From Antedon mediterranea (lineage: Eukaryota > Echinodermata > Crinoidea > Comatulida > Antedonidae): DNA of 64,000 nt. Below, piece after piece: positions 11,290 to 22,573 of this stretch; the stretch's first letter is position 1, and the number at the start of each line of letters is the position of its first letter. The notes below the pieces were generated by a model. The model saw only the letters and a list, made by a program, of their open reading frames with translations, ran no database searches and was not told the origin of the DNA. The stretch is from contig NC_092672.1 in NCBI RefSeq assembly GCF_964355755.1, positions 15,498,501-15,562,500 of the forward strand, given 5' to 3'. The position numbers and the translations under genes are program-made.

Positions 11290-12120
11290 TTTACTTTGTA
11301 TATGAATTGAGGAAAAATATATAATACGTAAGCATTGTAACTGACCAATCACAACTGGGTTGAAATCATCATGTTTTATTCGTAAATGTTACTACACCAA
11401 ATAAAATCAAACATTATTATCACAAACTTTATTCATGCACTTAGGTACAGTATACAAACATTATTTACATTTCAAATTATAGTAGAAATAAAAGAACTAA
11501 AGTTTCAATCTTAAATTTTGTTTACATATTTTGAATACTGTATTACAACAAAATCATTTGTTTTCCATTGACAATATTAAAAATAATTAAAAAGATATTA
11601 TTCAGCTTTTTCATATATCATTCATAGACATTCACAACTATTAAATTAACAATTTATAGTTTTTCATATTGTTTTTTGGGATATTTTTTTGTTACACATC
11701 ATTTTTGAAAATAAGCATTTCCTTAACAGTGTAAGGATAGTTAAAATTACCCAGTAAAAAATCCTTATTCTTTTGTGCAAAAATGTTAAAATAGAGAGGC
11801 ATTTAAAAAAAAAAAATTGATAAATATTAGCTTGATATGTAGATCTTTATGGTAACATTAGGTTTTACTACCGAAAATAATTCTATATTTGAGTGAATAC
11901 CATGTGATACAAAGAGTAAGTATTGTACTGTATGTGTATTAAGAATATATTATATGACAATAAAAGTGGGACAAGCCCACAGAAGATAAAAGTGCACCAT
12001 TTAGTTTAATATGGTCATTAAATGAATTTTAAAATTCATTAAAAATAGATCAACCATGTACAAATTGTTATATTATAGCATTATTACAATAAATAAATCA
12101 GTTATTTATTTATATTACAT
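11290..12120. other. AT-rich DNA with nothing recognised
   Basis: No coding or repeat structure recognised beyond homopolymer runs and ATTATTTATTTATATT near 12105. Confidence 0.5.
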
Positions 12121-12325
12121 AGCCCATGTAAATACGTGAACGTGATTGGTTGAAACTTCATCACATGCTTCCTTGAGTATGATGATATTGACTGAGTAAT
12201 TTTTGATGATTATCATGTCCCATTAAACATATAAAATCCACTAAATTCTCGAGTACGATGATATTGGCAGTGTAATTTTCGTGTGGCAACACTCCCGTTT
12301 GGCGATAAATAAACAAAAGTCATCT

Positions 12326-12398
12326 ACCGAGACTTGAACTCGTGAAGATTAGTCCGCATCCTCACGATACAACGTTTTACCCGCTGCGCCAAGCAACT
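12326..12398 (-). repeat. tRNA-like sequence, probable SINE head
   Basis: The reverse complement gives CTTGGCGCAGCGGGTAAAAC (A-box region), GAGGATGCGGACTAATC (anticodon-arm region) and CACGAGTTCAAGTCTCGG (B box in a T-arm). The order and spacing match a tRNA-derived pol III promoter. At 12174-12280 two imperfect copies of GAGTATGATGATATTG lie about 75 bp apart and may be the SINE body. Confidence 0.6.
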
Positions 12399-12854
12399 TG
12401 CTTGAAGAAATGAATCAACTAAACTATTGAAACTATGCATACATATCGCCTTCATTTGTTATTCGTCCTCTATAGATGTGATGAAAGACCGTTTTTGATT
12501 GGTCAATACTCACGATAGTAACCTGGTACGCGCAGCGCAATGAACGTCTGATGATTCGGCTCGAAGAAAATGAATTATTATTTATTCGGCCTAGGCCTAC
12601 CCTGATAATAATATTACTATTATTAATGTAGGCTTATTGATGGAAATACTTCTTTTAATTTAAAGGAACTATAGGTCTAAGTAAATATTTTATTGCTAAG
12701 GAATCATTAATTAGTAATTATCTGAATATTATTGTGCAGGTGAAAAACAAGACAGGCTTATTACAGAAAGGAGGCCTAGCTACCCGACCCAGTAGATATT
12801 TAAATTGTTGTTGGCTATATAAAATAACAGATATGGCCAGCTTTTATATTGGTG

Positions 12855-12969
12855 AAATATAAGATTTGACACCCCCTCGGGAATGATATTTTGTTGGAGA
12901 GAATATATTTCCCTCAGTGCTAATCTCGAACAAAATATCATTCCCTCGGAGATGTCAAATCTTATATTT
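12855..12969. repeat. Hairpin element, 41-bp arms, 33-bp loop
   Basis: AAATATAAGATTTGACA at 12855 and GGGAATGATATTTTGTT at 12879-12895 pair with AACAAAATATCATTCCC at 12929 and TGTCAAATCTTATATTT at 12953-12969, with few mismatches. It may be a small MITE or a DNA cruciform. It lies 0.4 kb beyond the 3' end of the Ig gene. Confidence 0.8.
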
Positions 12970-13228
12970 AAGCTCTAACCAGACAATATCTGTAAATGTA
13001 AAATACCAAATGTTACTAAACTGTGTGATATAGAACATTAAACTCATTTATATCAATCATTATACTATTCTGCTGTAAATTACTATAATAGCAATTAATA
13101 ATTATTAATAAGACAATGGGCACTATTCGCATTCTTACAAAATAGTCTTTTTGCCTTGTGTGATCACATCCCTATTTGTGTCATTACACAACATATATTT
13201 TAGGATATAGAACATGCACAATATTAAA

Positions 13229-13234
13229 TTTATT
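13229..13234 (-). promoter_or_regulatory. Candidate poly(A) signal of the Ig gene
   Basis: AATAAA on the minus strand, about 150 bp after the stop codon of the Ig gene. Another lies at 13244-13249. Either would give a short 3' untranslated region. Assignment is by position only. Confidence 0.45.
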
Positions 13235-13384
13235 TAAGTTTCCATTTATTAACATTAATAATAATATACAAATATTTAACAATTAGGAAAGTATAAAATA
13301 AGGAATATTATTATTATCTGATATGGTTCCACTGTATATACAGTAATAATAATAATTACTGTAAAACCGACTACAGTAGTATAT

Positions 13385-14707
13385 TTATGTTTTTTTGCCT
13401 TCTTCTACTTCTGCATATACTGAATCTGTATCAACACCAGGGGTAACTTGTATGGCCACATTTCGCTTGTAGTACATACCATTGTCATCATAAGGTGACA
13501 TCATACAACGTATGTTATCTTTTGGTTCAAAGTAAACTTCAGGCTGAGCAATTCTTTCCTCATTTGAATGCATTGGAAATAAATCAAATTTACAAAATTG
13601 AAGGTAGCAGAGGAGAAGACTAATGAGAACTGCTGTTAATAAAAGGCACATTCCTGCAACTGATAGGATTTTACTCACATCTGGCAGCACTTGTTGAGGA
13701 GCACCTTCTACTGTAGGAATTGATGTTTCTGGTGGTTTATCATTTACAGATTCAACAATTAATGTAAATATCTTTTCAACTCTTTCAATCCTATTTATTG
13801 CAAGACATTTTATGAGTGTTCCGTTCATGCTGTGTTTAGCACTTAAAATTCGCAATACTTGTCTGTCATTCTCTAAAACATAAAATTTATTTGGAAGTTC
13901 AGGTTCAAGCCATTCATTAAGTGTAGTTTGTGGATTAGCTATACTGCTACACACATATAAAGCCTCACCATTTACTGGTATTGAAGAAGGTCCTGATATG
14001 CTTACATTAGGGGCAAATGTAATGTCTAACGGTCCAACTGTACATGATTTATTAAGTGAAATATCTGATAATACTACTAATTGATGACATATGAACATAC
14101 AGCCTTTATCTTCTGCTGTTACATGTACAGTTAACTCAGATATTATTTTATTACTATCTTCATATTGTATTGCATTCATTTCTCTCAAATTGTTTCGAAA
14201 CCATTGTAGTTCAACTCTTGATTTTTTGGTTTTCTCAGACATACAAGTGAGCGTTACTTGTTCCCCTACACTGTAACTTTGTTTTGGTGTACATGTAGGA
14301 TAATGTGGGGATGGTATTTCTGCAACTTGAAGCGTCGCATTTGAAGAAAATAATGGCTTTTTACCATTCAGCACACAACGATATAATGAATTATCATCAC
14401 TTCTGTCAACATTCTTAATAATTAATGTGTTTTGTACATATATTTCAGTTTTTGAAACTGTTTCAACATACTTGACATTAGCATCTCTATTTAATGAACT
14501 TACATAGATATTGTTACGTTGCCAGCTTAGTGTTCCTGTCTTTAAACCTGTTACACTACAAATAAGCATACATTCTTGTCCTTCAACACATTTTTTATCC
14601 ACGTTTGGCTGGTATAAAAATGTAGGTCCTTTATCAGCATAAACAAAATATACAACTAATAAAATGAATAACAAACTGTAATAGGCGATACCTTGCATTC
14701 CCAACAT
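13385..14707 (-). CDS. Three-Ig-domain type I membrane receptor with ITIM-like tail
   Basis: A 440-residue protein in one uninterrupted frame. Residues 1-24 form a signal peptide (hydrophobic LLFILLVVYFVYA, then D25). Ig1 spans about 30-128 (C50, W62, C111 in DDNSLYRC). Ig2 spans about 134-230 (C155, W169, C207, plus an extra pair C139/C222). Ig3 spans about 233-318 (C253, W266, C301). A proline-rich stalk follows, then a membrane helix about 347-370 and a 70-residue cytosolic tail. The tail ends near SVYAEV, which fits the ITIM pattern [ILVS]-x-Y-x-x-[ILV]; other tyrosines are in PEVYFEP and SPYDDNGMYYK. It should be a cell-surface adhesion or recognition receptor able to bind SH2 proteins when phosphorylated; ligand unknown. 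M4 is a possible alternative start. A dead paralogue lies downstream. No orthologue is named. Confidence 0.9.
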   Translation of the reverse strand: MLGMQGIAYYSLLFILLVVYFVYADKGPTFLYQPNVDKKCVEGQECMLICSVTGLKTGTLSWQRNNIYVSSLNRDANVKYVETVSKTEIYVQNTLIIKNVDRSDDNSLYRCVLNGKKPLFSSNATLQVAEIPSPHYPTCTPKQSYSVGEQVTLTCMSEKTKKSRVELQWFRNNLREMNAIQYEDSNKIISELTVHVTAEDKGCMFICHQLVVLSDISLNKSCTVGPLDITFAPNVSISGPSSIPVNGEALYVCSSIANPQTTLNEWLEPELPNKFYVLENDRQVLRILSAKHSMNGTLIKCLAINRIERVEKIFTLIVESVNDKPPETSIPTVEGAPQQVLPDVSKILSVAGMCLLLTAVLISLLLCYLQFCKFDLFPMHSNEERIAQPEVYFEPKDNIRCMMSPYDDNGMYYKRNVAIQVTPGVDTDSVYAEVEEGKKT

Positions 14708-14745
14708 ATTATTTCATCTGGGTCTGTACAAATATTTAAAAAAAA
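14708..14745 (-). promoter_or_regulatory. Likely 5'UTR with a splice acceptor upstream of the Ig start
   Basis: On the minus strand the start codon is preceded by a pyrimidine run and AAATATTTGTACAG (AG at 14725-14724), then ACCCAGATGAAATAAT and the ATG. This fits an intron acceptor 16 bases before the start, implying an upstream noncoding exon. No TATA box is evident nearby. Confidence 0.45.
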
Positions 14746-15455
14746 CCTAAATACTGTAGAACATAGAAATGTAGAACATTAACGTTCTTGCCTTTAGCAT
14801 ATTTCAAAATCCATTGAATTATAAAATCTTCTTAAAATTTAAGCACAGTCCAATTCTGTCAAATATGTAGTGTAGTTTTTTTCTTTGTATCAACATTAAA
14901 TTCTGTCTAATTATTTTTTTCAAGATGAGATGAAAGTTCACAGAAGATAAATTGATACAAATCCAACGTAATGAAATATTTAAACTGTATCCTTCCTTAG
15001 ATTAAAAGTTTCAAACAGAATCCTTCTCTTTTTACTGCCATGTAAGTTGAAACAAATTTATGAAATGTAACAAATCCTGAACACCATACTTGTTAATAAT
15101 ATATTCCCAATAGTCTTAAGGCTTGTTGTCTAGCTCAGTGAAAGAATCATATAAATAGTGTGAAAATTCATACAGGACTTGATTACGCCAGAAAAGTGCT
15201 GTTTGGTTTTATACTGACAATGGCCAACCATTAAAAAAATGTTGTTACTTAGACATACTCATCAGACAAAAAATATAAGAATTCATTAAAACATTGTGAT
15301 CTATTCAACTTGGACATTTAATTACGTTGTAGTTAATATCCAGTTAGAACACAAATTATGGATGTACAATGTTTTTTAAAGCTTTGGCCCCCAAACAAAA
15401 ATCATCTATTGTGAACGTATTATGATTGGAATTCGATCCAAGTTGGCCCTATACC
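14746..15455. other. Upstream flank of the Ig gene, nothing recognised
   Basis: AT-rich and without recognised coding or repeat features. The promoter and any first exon of the Ig gene would lie here or beyond on the minus strand. Confidence 0.45.
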
Positions 15456-16194
15456 GTATATCTCCGGTTAAAGCAAAAAATCTAAACCACAATGTAATTA
15501 CAAAAGTAGCAAAAAAAGATACCACACCTCACGCAAACAAAATTGCAAAATATAAAAAAAACATTCAAATTTTAAACATGTAAATGAAAAAAAAAACCAA
15601 AAAAGCACACACACACAAATAAAATGATTTCAAAGTAGTGTTTCCACAAACTATCAGATACAAAAGTTTGAGTCCCAGCGCATCATCTAATTTCGAGTAG
15701 TGAGTGCACTTTCTGTGTTGATTTTAAAGTCTGTTTTATTAATTCATATTGATTTTTATCATTAAAATGTTTTAATCTGCTGATTTATTAACAGACAACA
15801 GATATCACATATTCACACAGCAAAGTCCAATATCCAGTATTGCACTTTTATAATCATTCCATGGGAATTATTATTAAGGCAGACAAGCTAGACCACCAGG
15901 TTACTGCTAGACCACACAAAAGTAGCAAATAGGTAACAAATCGCCCAAACAAAAACAATTGCAAAATATTAAAAACCATTGAAATTAAAAAAAACAGAAA
16001 AAAAAAACACACACACACAAGCAAAATGATTCCAATTGGTTTGATACATTGTTGAACATGAAAACAACTTAACAATTCATGTTTCGACAGAAATGTGTTT
16101 TTCATTCGATTTACGTCCACTTTTTTATTGCATGTATCAAATAATTAATACCCCACGAAAAACATCTAAAATAATATAGTTTGGTATTTTATAC
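15456..16194. repeat. Dispersed repeat R1, long copy (two approximately 440-bp units)
   Basis: Matches 37592-38445 along its length. Ordered blocks: TCTAAACCACAATGTAATTA, CAAAAGTAGCAAAAAA, AGCACACACACACAAATAAA, GCGCATCATCTAATTTCGAG, AGTGAGTGCACTTT, GTCCAATATCCA, then CTAGACCACACAAAAGTAGC, where the same sequence order starts again. The period is therefore about 437 bp. A minus-strand frame (16120-15854) with hydrophobic stretches recurs in the other copies, but the copies differ by frameshifts. Class unknown; possibly a tandem-unit nonautonomous element or a mobile satellite. Confidence 0.82.
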
Positions 16195-17190
16195 AATTTT
16201 TTTAAAGCATTTATAATGAGGATATTTCTAGTTGATGTTTAATAGTTTATTGACCAATATTTGTTTCATCCTTCCTTACATAGGTGACATGTAACCACAA
16301 AATTACCAGCAACCATAAATCTATGTTCATTTACGATATTTGTTCGTTCTTTCATTCTATTTTTCCTTCACAAGTGGATCACACATTTGATTGCAATTCA
16401 GCTTTGATTGTGTGTTAACTGTTTGTAGTTTTATTTTATTTTTCCTTATTTAAGATTTTTTCAAGTAATCTATAAAAAAGACATTAATTTGTAATGAGAA
16501 TACAATGTTACTTATATTAATTGTATATATAATAATATAACTTATTTATGTATATTATATTGATAACTATGTTATGAATTTGAATTTATTAATATGTGGT
16601 TTTCACAAAGCTATTTTAAAATTATGTATTTTTGTGTCACTGCTGGTTAGGAAAACACACCTTAAAACTCAATACTAATAAACTAATTGCTTGATATCAT
16701 GTCTGTAATTTTAATTAAATAACCATGTCATATTCACATGCCATCAAATAAAGATTACTAGTTAAATTTCTAATTATTTTTTAAATTTTACATTTATAAT
16801 CAAATATGTTGTGAATATACACAATTATATTATAAAGTTTACTTTTCATCAACAAAAAGACAAAAAATATTGTTATAATCAAAGAATAAATATAAGTTGC
16901 TGATAGATAAGTAACAGTTTGACACTAACACATACAATAATTTATCTATTTCTTTACATTGAGAATAAACAACCTTTTTAATTGAAAAAATGATAATTAA
17001 CAATTGGTACATACACCTGCTACAGATTGAATACAGGTTTAAGTTTGACATTTATTGAACATCATTTGTAAGAAATTTCACTTGCAAGAAACACTTCTGT
17101 AGGCGAAATCGAAGATATCAACATTTACATTATGAAGACGTATCTTCATAATTGTCTTTGTTGATTTAATTGTGTAAATAAATATATAAA
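16195..17190. other. AT-rich DNA, nothing recognised
   Basis: No motif-bearing coding sequence. The minus frame at 16839-17051 has no domain and a low-complexity composition. Confidence 0.45.
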
Positions 17191-17195
17191 GCCTA

Positions 17196-17345
17196 GGGCT
17201 AGTGTTGCCCAAAAGCTCTAATTTTTCTAGCTTTTTACTTTATCGTTTTGAATTAGGCTTCTGCTTATTATATTTTGTATCTCCATTGAGATCCAGCCAC
17301 TCCCACAGCATTGTCATTTTTGTAGTAATTTGCCTTTGAATTTGT
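17196..17345. repeat. Dispersed repeat R3, copy 1
   Basis: GGGCTAGTGTTGCCCAAAAG, TTTTTACTTTATCGTTTTGA, TTTTGTATCTCCATTGAGA, TCCAGCCACTCCCACA and TTTGCCTTTGAATTTGTTA are repeated in order at 23712-23880. The opening resembles sequences often found at the ends of Penelope-like or related elements, and a Penelope RT relic lies 130 bp away. Confidence 0.75.
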
Positions 17346-17469
17346 TAGTTATACAAATTTTTCCAACTGCGGTATCAAAATGATAGAAAGAAATCATTAT
17401 AAAAACAAAATTTACAAATTATACATATCGGATTAATTGAATGAAATGCTGGAGCAAATGTGAGAGGCT

Positions 17470-17790
17470 TATGCAGTATTTAGGGCCTGTTTCTATTGAC
17501 CAAGAGTTTTATTAACATGTTCTCCATGGTTGATTTTATTTGGCCTGTCTGATCAATGGTGTTAAAATGCCGGAGCAGTTCCTCTTCTAATCTAATTGCT
17601 ACGATTGCTAAGATTTCATTTACATATCTGCGTCAGAAGAATATGTGGTGGTGCTGTTGTCTGTTCAACATTGTTCTAGGTCTTCCATGAACATATTCGC
17701 CATTATGGGGCTAACAGGTCATTGCCATTCCATCTTTCTGTCCAAAAATGTCACCATCAAACATAAAATATGTTTTGTAAAGAACAAGAC
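17470..17790 (-). mobile_element. Penelope-like element, RT fragment
   Basis: Minus-strand readings across frames give KDGMAM, VSPIMANMFMEDLEQC, an APPHI stretch and ELLRHFNTIDQTGQIKSTME. This order (GxPMGSPxSPIxANxxMExxE, PPxxWxRYxDD, FLxxLNxIxxxIxFTME) is the Penelope RT signature. The catalytic region is decayed (the YVDD box reads YVNE at best), with stops and frameshifts. Just beyond on the plus strand, GGCTCCTGAAAATAACCGAA (about 17843) may belong to its terminal repeat. Confidence 0.75.
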
Positions 17791-17899
17791 TCAATGAGCC
17801 ATGATGATTGACAGGTCATCCCGGAGTCATTTGCCTGACCAAGGCTCCTGAAAATAACCGAAACGTAGCAAGTGAGTACTTGATAATTGGTTTATTGAA

Positions 17900-18540
17900 A
17901 GTTAAATTTTGTATACAATATGATTTTGAAACCAGATGACATTTTTGTAGGATTTATATATGTTATTGAAATATTTTTACTTTATAATTATTTTTTAAAT
18001 TATATTTATTTACTTCATTTGTTTGTTGAAAATAATGTTCGATCCTTTAGATAAAATAACATAAAATAGTTATTCATATAAGTACATCCCTGATTATTAT
18101 TGATCTTTTTTTTAGAAAAACCAAATCTTTCCTTATCCACCATGGAGCATTTCAAATTAGAATTTAAATTGTCTTTTGATGACATGTAGCTCTTTAAGTT
18201 TTAAGTTGGAAATATATAACAGTAGACAATAATTTAAAAAAAGCATGTACTTGTCCCTTGTGTAGGTATCCTGGTCTCGCAGGCTTTACTACTATAGATC
18301 AAAGTAATCAAAATATAATTCTTATTCAATTGCTCATGTTGCTTATATTGATATAGTTTTACATGAGTTATAGTTTCTATCCCAACATTCATTTGAAACT
18401 GTATGCTTCATATTCTAAATTTTGAATTGAGTACTCACTCAAATTGCAAACAAAATTCTCATAATTTTGGTATAAATAAAATTCATCAATACAAAAAGTT
18501 TATTGATATGATTCATATTAAGAAGTATTTAATTGTTTTA
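17900..18540. other. AT-rich DNA, nothing recognised
   Basis: No supported coding or repeat features between the Penelope relic and the MITE. Confidence 0.45.
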
Positions 18541-19062
18541 TAGAAAATATTAAAAACAAAGACATATCTAGATAATATTGTTTGTCATTCCAAGTTGTGA
18601 CTAATTGATACGGTACATAAAAAAAATGTATGATTTTCCATTTTGCTGTTTTATAAGCTTGAAGGGTGGGCAAAAGTTAAAGCTGAAATGTGTTTATGTT
18701 GTTGAAAATTAGTTACATGTTACATATTAATCTTGTAATTCTATTTATTTTAAATAGGCCTAATATTGAATGAGATTCTATTTGATTAATGAATATGTTT
18801 TAACCCAGCGGTTTAAATAATAAAAATAGTAAATATACATAAATATTATAACTAAAAAAGCCCAGGTGTGACATTTAATGTCATATAAAAAATTGGAGAG
18901 CGCTGATGCAAGGTTTTTTTTTTTTTGATAGGATATCTTACATCTCAGCAATGATCAAAGGGAAAATCATACATTTGTTTATGTATCAATTAGTCACAGC
19001 ATGGAATAACAAAAAATAACAATATTATCTAGATATGTCTTTGTTTTTAATATTTTTTGGTA
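18541..19062. mobile_element. MITE with about 110-bp inverted ends
   Basis: Left end TAGAAAATATTAAAAACAAA, then GACATATCTAGATAATATTG and TGTGACTAATTGATAC (18541-18615), is mirrored at the right by GTATCAATTAGTCACA and CAATATTATCTAGATATGTC, ending TTTGTTTTTAATATTTTTT (18984-19060). The interior is noncoding. TA may be the target duplication, which would suggest Tc1/mariner, but the tips are not clean. Confidence 0.82.
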
Positions 19063-19179
19063 TATTGTGATAATATTTTTGTATTTAAATAGTAAAAATG
19101 TGAAAATTAAGTAAATTCTAATAATTTATGTGACATGCTTTAAATACCAGCATGCAATGATTCAACCAGGTTAAAGGAA

Positions 19180-19480
19180 CAATGCGTGTCTCAGGGACAT
19201 TGCTTCCAAATTTGGAGCAAGTTTCTAGAACCCTCTGCCAATAGACTTAAAACAATAAAATTGATAACTATAAAAATAAGAAAGGCCTTAAAACTTACTT
19301 GTTTCTTATGTATTCAAATGCCTTTTTTACAGTTTGTTTTTCAAGGCACTGTTTTGATGTTGTAGATTATGTACTGATGTTTAATCTTTCATTTTGGATC
19401 ACGGATTACTTATATTTTGGCTGTTTTTAAAACAAACTCTTCAGCATACAAAAGACCTATCGTAAGCTGGACTGAATAAC
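19180..19480 (+). mobile_element. Possible LINE 3'-terminal fragment
   Basis: A plus-strand reading ASKFGASF, then NRLKTIKLITIKIRKALKL and TCFLC, is reminiscent of the last residues of LINE RT proteins (NSLPxxIRxxxSxxxFKxxLKTxLF). It is short and frame-shifted, so weak. Confidence 0.3.
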
Positions 19481-19596
19481 ACACTCACCGGCCATACACC
19501 TGTGATCGGAATTTGAAAGCTGACCTTTTCAGAACAGTGCTTACGTGAACCGTCTGTACAGTACTAGCTATCAACTAATTTATTGTCTTTCAATCT

Positions 19597-22280
19597 GTGA
19601 GTACTTTTTATTGCTGGTTTTTTTTCTCTCTAAAGCTGTTTCGTCAAAACAGATGCCCAGTTTTCCCGAGAATATCTTTTAAATATGAATTGAGGCAGGT
19701 CATTTATTCAACGTTTTTTGCTAAAATTAAAGAACTCGATTTACTTCGCCCATTACGTCGTGGCTGTGCTGGCGGGCGTTTTAAACAATATATACATACG
19801 ATTATCCAATATCGGCAACAGACCAAGGCCTATACAGAACAAATATGAACCACGGCTGAAATGCCTCGCGTTAATTAACCGGGACAACCAGAAATTTCGG
19901 GATCGCCAAATAAATAATAAAGCAGTTCTTACCAACAAAAGTATTTGCCAAATTGATCAGGGTTTCAACTTGTTTACAAACCATAAAATTCTAAGAAAAG
20001 GTGGCGGAATAGCTATCTACATTACTGAAAATATCCCAGCCCATGTCATCGAAGACATTGATGCTGTAGATGAACTGGAATGCACTTGGCTGTGGTTGAG
20101 ACCCCACCAACCTCGCGAAGTGTCAGGAATAGCTGTCTGCGCTGTATACAAACCACCAGATGCTAAAGTCCAGGACGTTTTGATCGACCATATCCGTAAT
20201 ACACTAGATGTATTGAAGAACCAATATCCTGATATTGGAATAGCTGTACTTCAATTTCAATAATGTGGACATTAAACCATTATTTAGAGGACTAGGTAAG
20301 GGGCCAACTCGTGCGAACAGCACCTTAGATTTAATTGTAACAAATTTAGGTAAAGTGTTTAGGTCGCAGCAACCACAACTCAATATATCGCAATCGCACA
20401 TGTTTTAAGGGTAAATCCACCGCCTATTTACTGAACCCAGAATGTACGAATTTGGCCACTGGATAACCAGCCAAAATTGGAATAAAGTCCTAAACATCTA
20501 AAGTACCAAAGAAAGGTGAATCATTTTTACAATGATGTTAGAGATTCAATTGAAGTCCATTTTCCGTTTAAATCTGTTAAACTATATTCTAAGGATAAGT
20601 CATGGATTACCCCTGATATTAAGTCACTCATTTATCAAAGACAAACAGAATTTAAAAGTAATTAACTAAATAAATAGCGTATAACCCATAATAAAATTAT
20701 GTATAAGATATCTGCATCTAAAAGGCACTACTACAAAGATAGAGTGCAACATTTAAAAGTTAACGACCCTGCTAGGTGGCACAAAAGTGTTCAATTAATC
20801 TTCACTAATGGTAAAAACAATCCATAATTACAGCCCCTGATACTATTAGTAAGAATGATAAATAATTGCTGAAGCCACCTTCCAACAATTGGGATATGTA
20901 TTGCAAACTAAATAAGATAAAAAAGTCAGCTGACCCAGATAAAATTTCCGCCAAACTTATTAAGCGTTTCGCCTGTGAATTTGCTATACCTATTTGCGAT
21001 ATTTTTAATACATCTTTAAAAGAAGGGGTTGTCCCCCCAAATATGAAAAGATGCAAATGACGCCTCTATACCCAAACAAACGCAAACATCCATCGAAAAA
21101 CTCCGCCCTATTTCTCTCACTTCCCAATTCTCTAAAGTTTGCAAGGATTTCATCTGTAATTGGGCTATGAAAGATATTAAAGCCAAGTTAGACCGTTTTC
21201 AATTTGGATGTTTGCGTGGTTTTTCCACAACTCGTTTGTCTTATTGAAATGTTAGATAACTTTATAAAGGGCTAGATGCAGCAACTATACAACGTCAGGC
21301 TAGGTATATAGCTAGCGTACGATGTTCGTACGTTACCGATGTTTACCAGCTAGGCCTACAAAACTAAGCCTAGCCAGGCTAGGCCTAAGACCGTCCACGA
21401 GAGGTCGATCGCCGCGAGCTACTTAGGTAGTGCATTGTTTCTCACTTTTTATCATAATTTACCATAAAACGTACATTTAAGACAAGGAATGACATGGTTT
21501 AATGTTTTTTAAGTGATATATATGTATTATTTTCCAAAAAACGTCCAAAATTGCAGGGAAGGGGTCTTTAAGTGGCATACTATGGTTAACAATGTAGTTT
21601 CTAAGAGTAGTAAATGTTTACACATCTTGTATAGACTAAAGGTTTTAGTGTTCCTACTACTGACCTTGTGTCAGTTTACGTTGGGTATATCAGGTCAGCT
21701 TTGGAGTACGCCGCTCCTGTATGGCATTCTGGAATAACAGAAACTCAGAATTCTCAAATTCAGCGAATTAAAAAACGAGCTTTGCGAGTTATTTTCGGTA
21801 AACATTATGAAAGTTACAATAATGCCCTAATACTGGACTGGTCTTAAAACCCTCTCAGAAAGAAGAACCTTTCTGTGCGTTAAATTTGCCGAATCGATTT
21901 TCTGAATGGACATAAAATGCAACTTAGACATACTAACGTTTACGCCACTAAACGTTGGCGGGCTAATCTGTATAATAACAGTACAATCCCCTTTTTGACA
22001 AGGTGTCTTAATGAATTAGACTAAGCAACTTTTAATAATAACTATTTTATGTATAAATTTTTAACAACCAATGGAAAAGTATCCAATTGATACTAAATCT
22101 TTTTTAATGTTGCCTCTTTTACATATGTACATTTTTTGATATTTTTTTCACTTGTAATTTTAATTGTTTTAATCTATATACACCTTTTCAAACATTTTAT
22201 CAATTGTACATCACATGCAATTCAGTTTTACTATTGCCAGTTGTGATTATTTTTTGGAATAAATTGAATAATAACAATTA
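19597..22280 (+). mobile_element. Long degenerate LINE: endonuclease, partial RT, C-terminus
   Basis: The order fits an ORF2 protein. LRPLRRGCAGGR lies at about 19733-19785; the endonuclease has RKGGGIAIYITENIPAHVIE, VSGIAVCAVYKPPDAKVQDV and the motif STLDLIVTN (20310-20345); the RT N-terminus has KSADPDKISAKLIKRF (20925-20972) and EKLRPISLTSQFSKVCKDF (21096-21152), then RFQFGCLRGFSTT. The RT core with the catalytic YxDD is missing and repeat R4 sits there (21276-21450). The C-terminus resumes with SALEYAAPVWHSGITE and IQRIKKRALRVIFGKHYESY (about 21690-21815). A 3' region ends near AATAAATTGAATAATAACAA at about 22258-22277. Confidence 0.87.
21276..21450 (+). repeat. Dispersed repeat R4, copy 1, inside a LINE
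   Basis: ATGCAGCAACTATACAACGT, GGCCTACAAAACTAAGCCTA, CTAGGCCTAAGACCGTCCAC and ACTTAGGTAGTGCATTGTTT recur in order at 22429-22573. It replaces the RT core of the LINE, so it probably inserted there or marks a deletion junction. The first 33 bp also occur inverted at 121-153. Confidence 0.75.
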
Positions 22281-22428
22281 TATAATATTTTTGTTTTGCT
22301 TTTGTGATGCACCCACTTTCGATCCAGCGTGAAGGCAAACAAATTGAAGAACCATATATTTTCAGCAAAATACCAGGTCTTCCCCAATTTGTATTAAGAT
22401 TCTTCCAAAAAAAAAAGAAAGATAATTA

Positions 22429-22573
22429 ATGCAGCAACTAACAGGCCTATATCTAGCATACAATGTTCATACGTTATTATGTTAGGCCTACAAAACTAAG
22501 CCTACCTAGGCTAGGCTTAAGACGTCCACAAAAGGACATTCAATGTAGGAACTTAGGTAGCGCATTGTTTTTC
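22429..22573 (+). repeat. Dispersed repeat R4, copy 2
   Basis: Second copy of the repeat at 21276-21450, in the same orientation and about 1.15 kb further on, with scattered substitutions and small deletions. It shares GGCCTACAAAACTAAGCCTA and GGTAGCGCATTGTTT. Beyond it, 22580-23160 shows nothing recognisable. Confidence 0.78.

Noticed and set aside
15854-16120. Hydrophobic minus frame recurring in R1 copies (also 27756-28022, 37931-38194)
   Set aside because: It arises from T-rich repeat sequence; copies diverge by frameshifts and have no membrane-protein family match that I can recognise.
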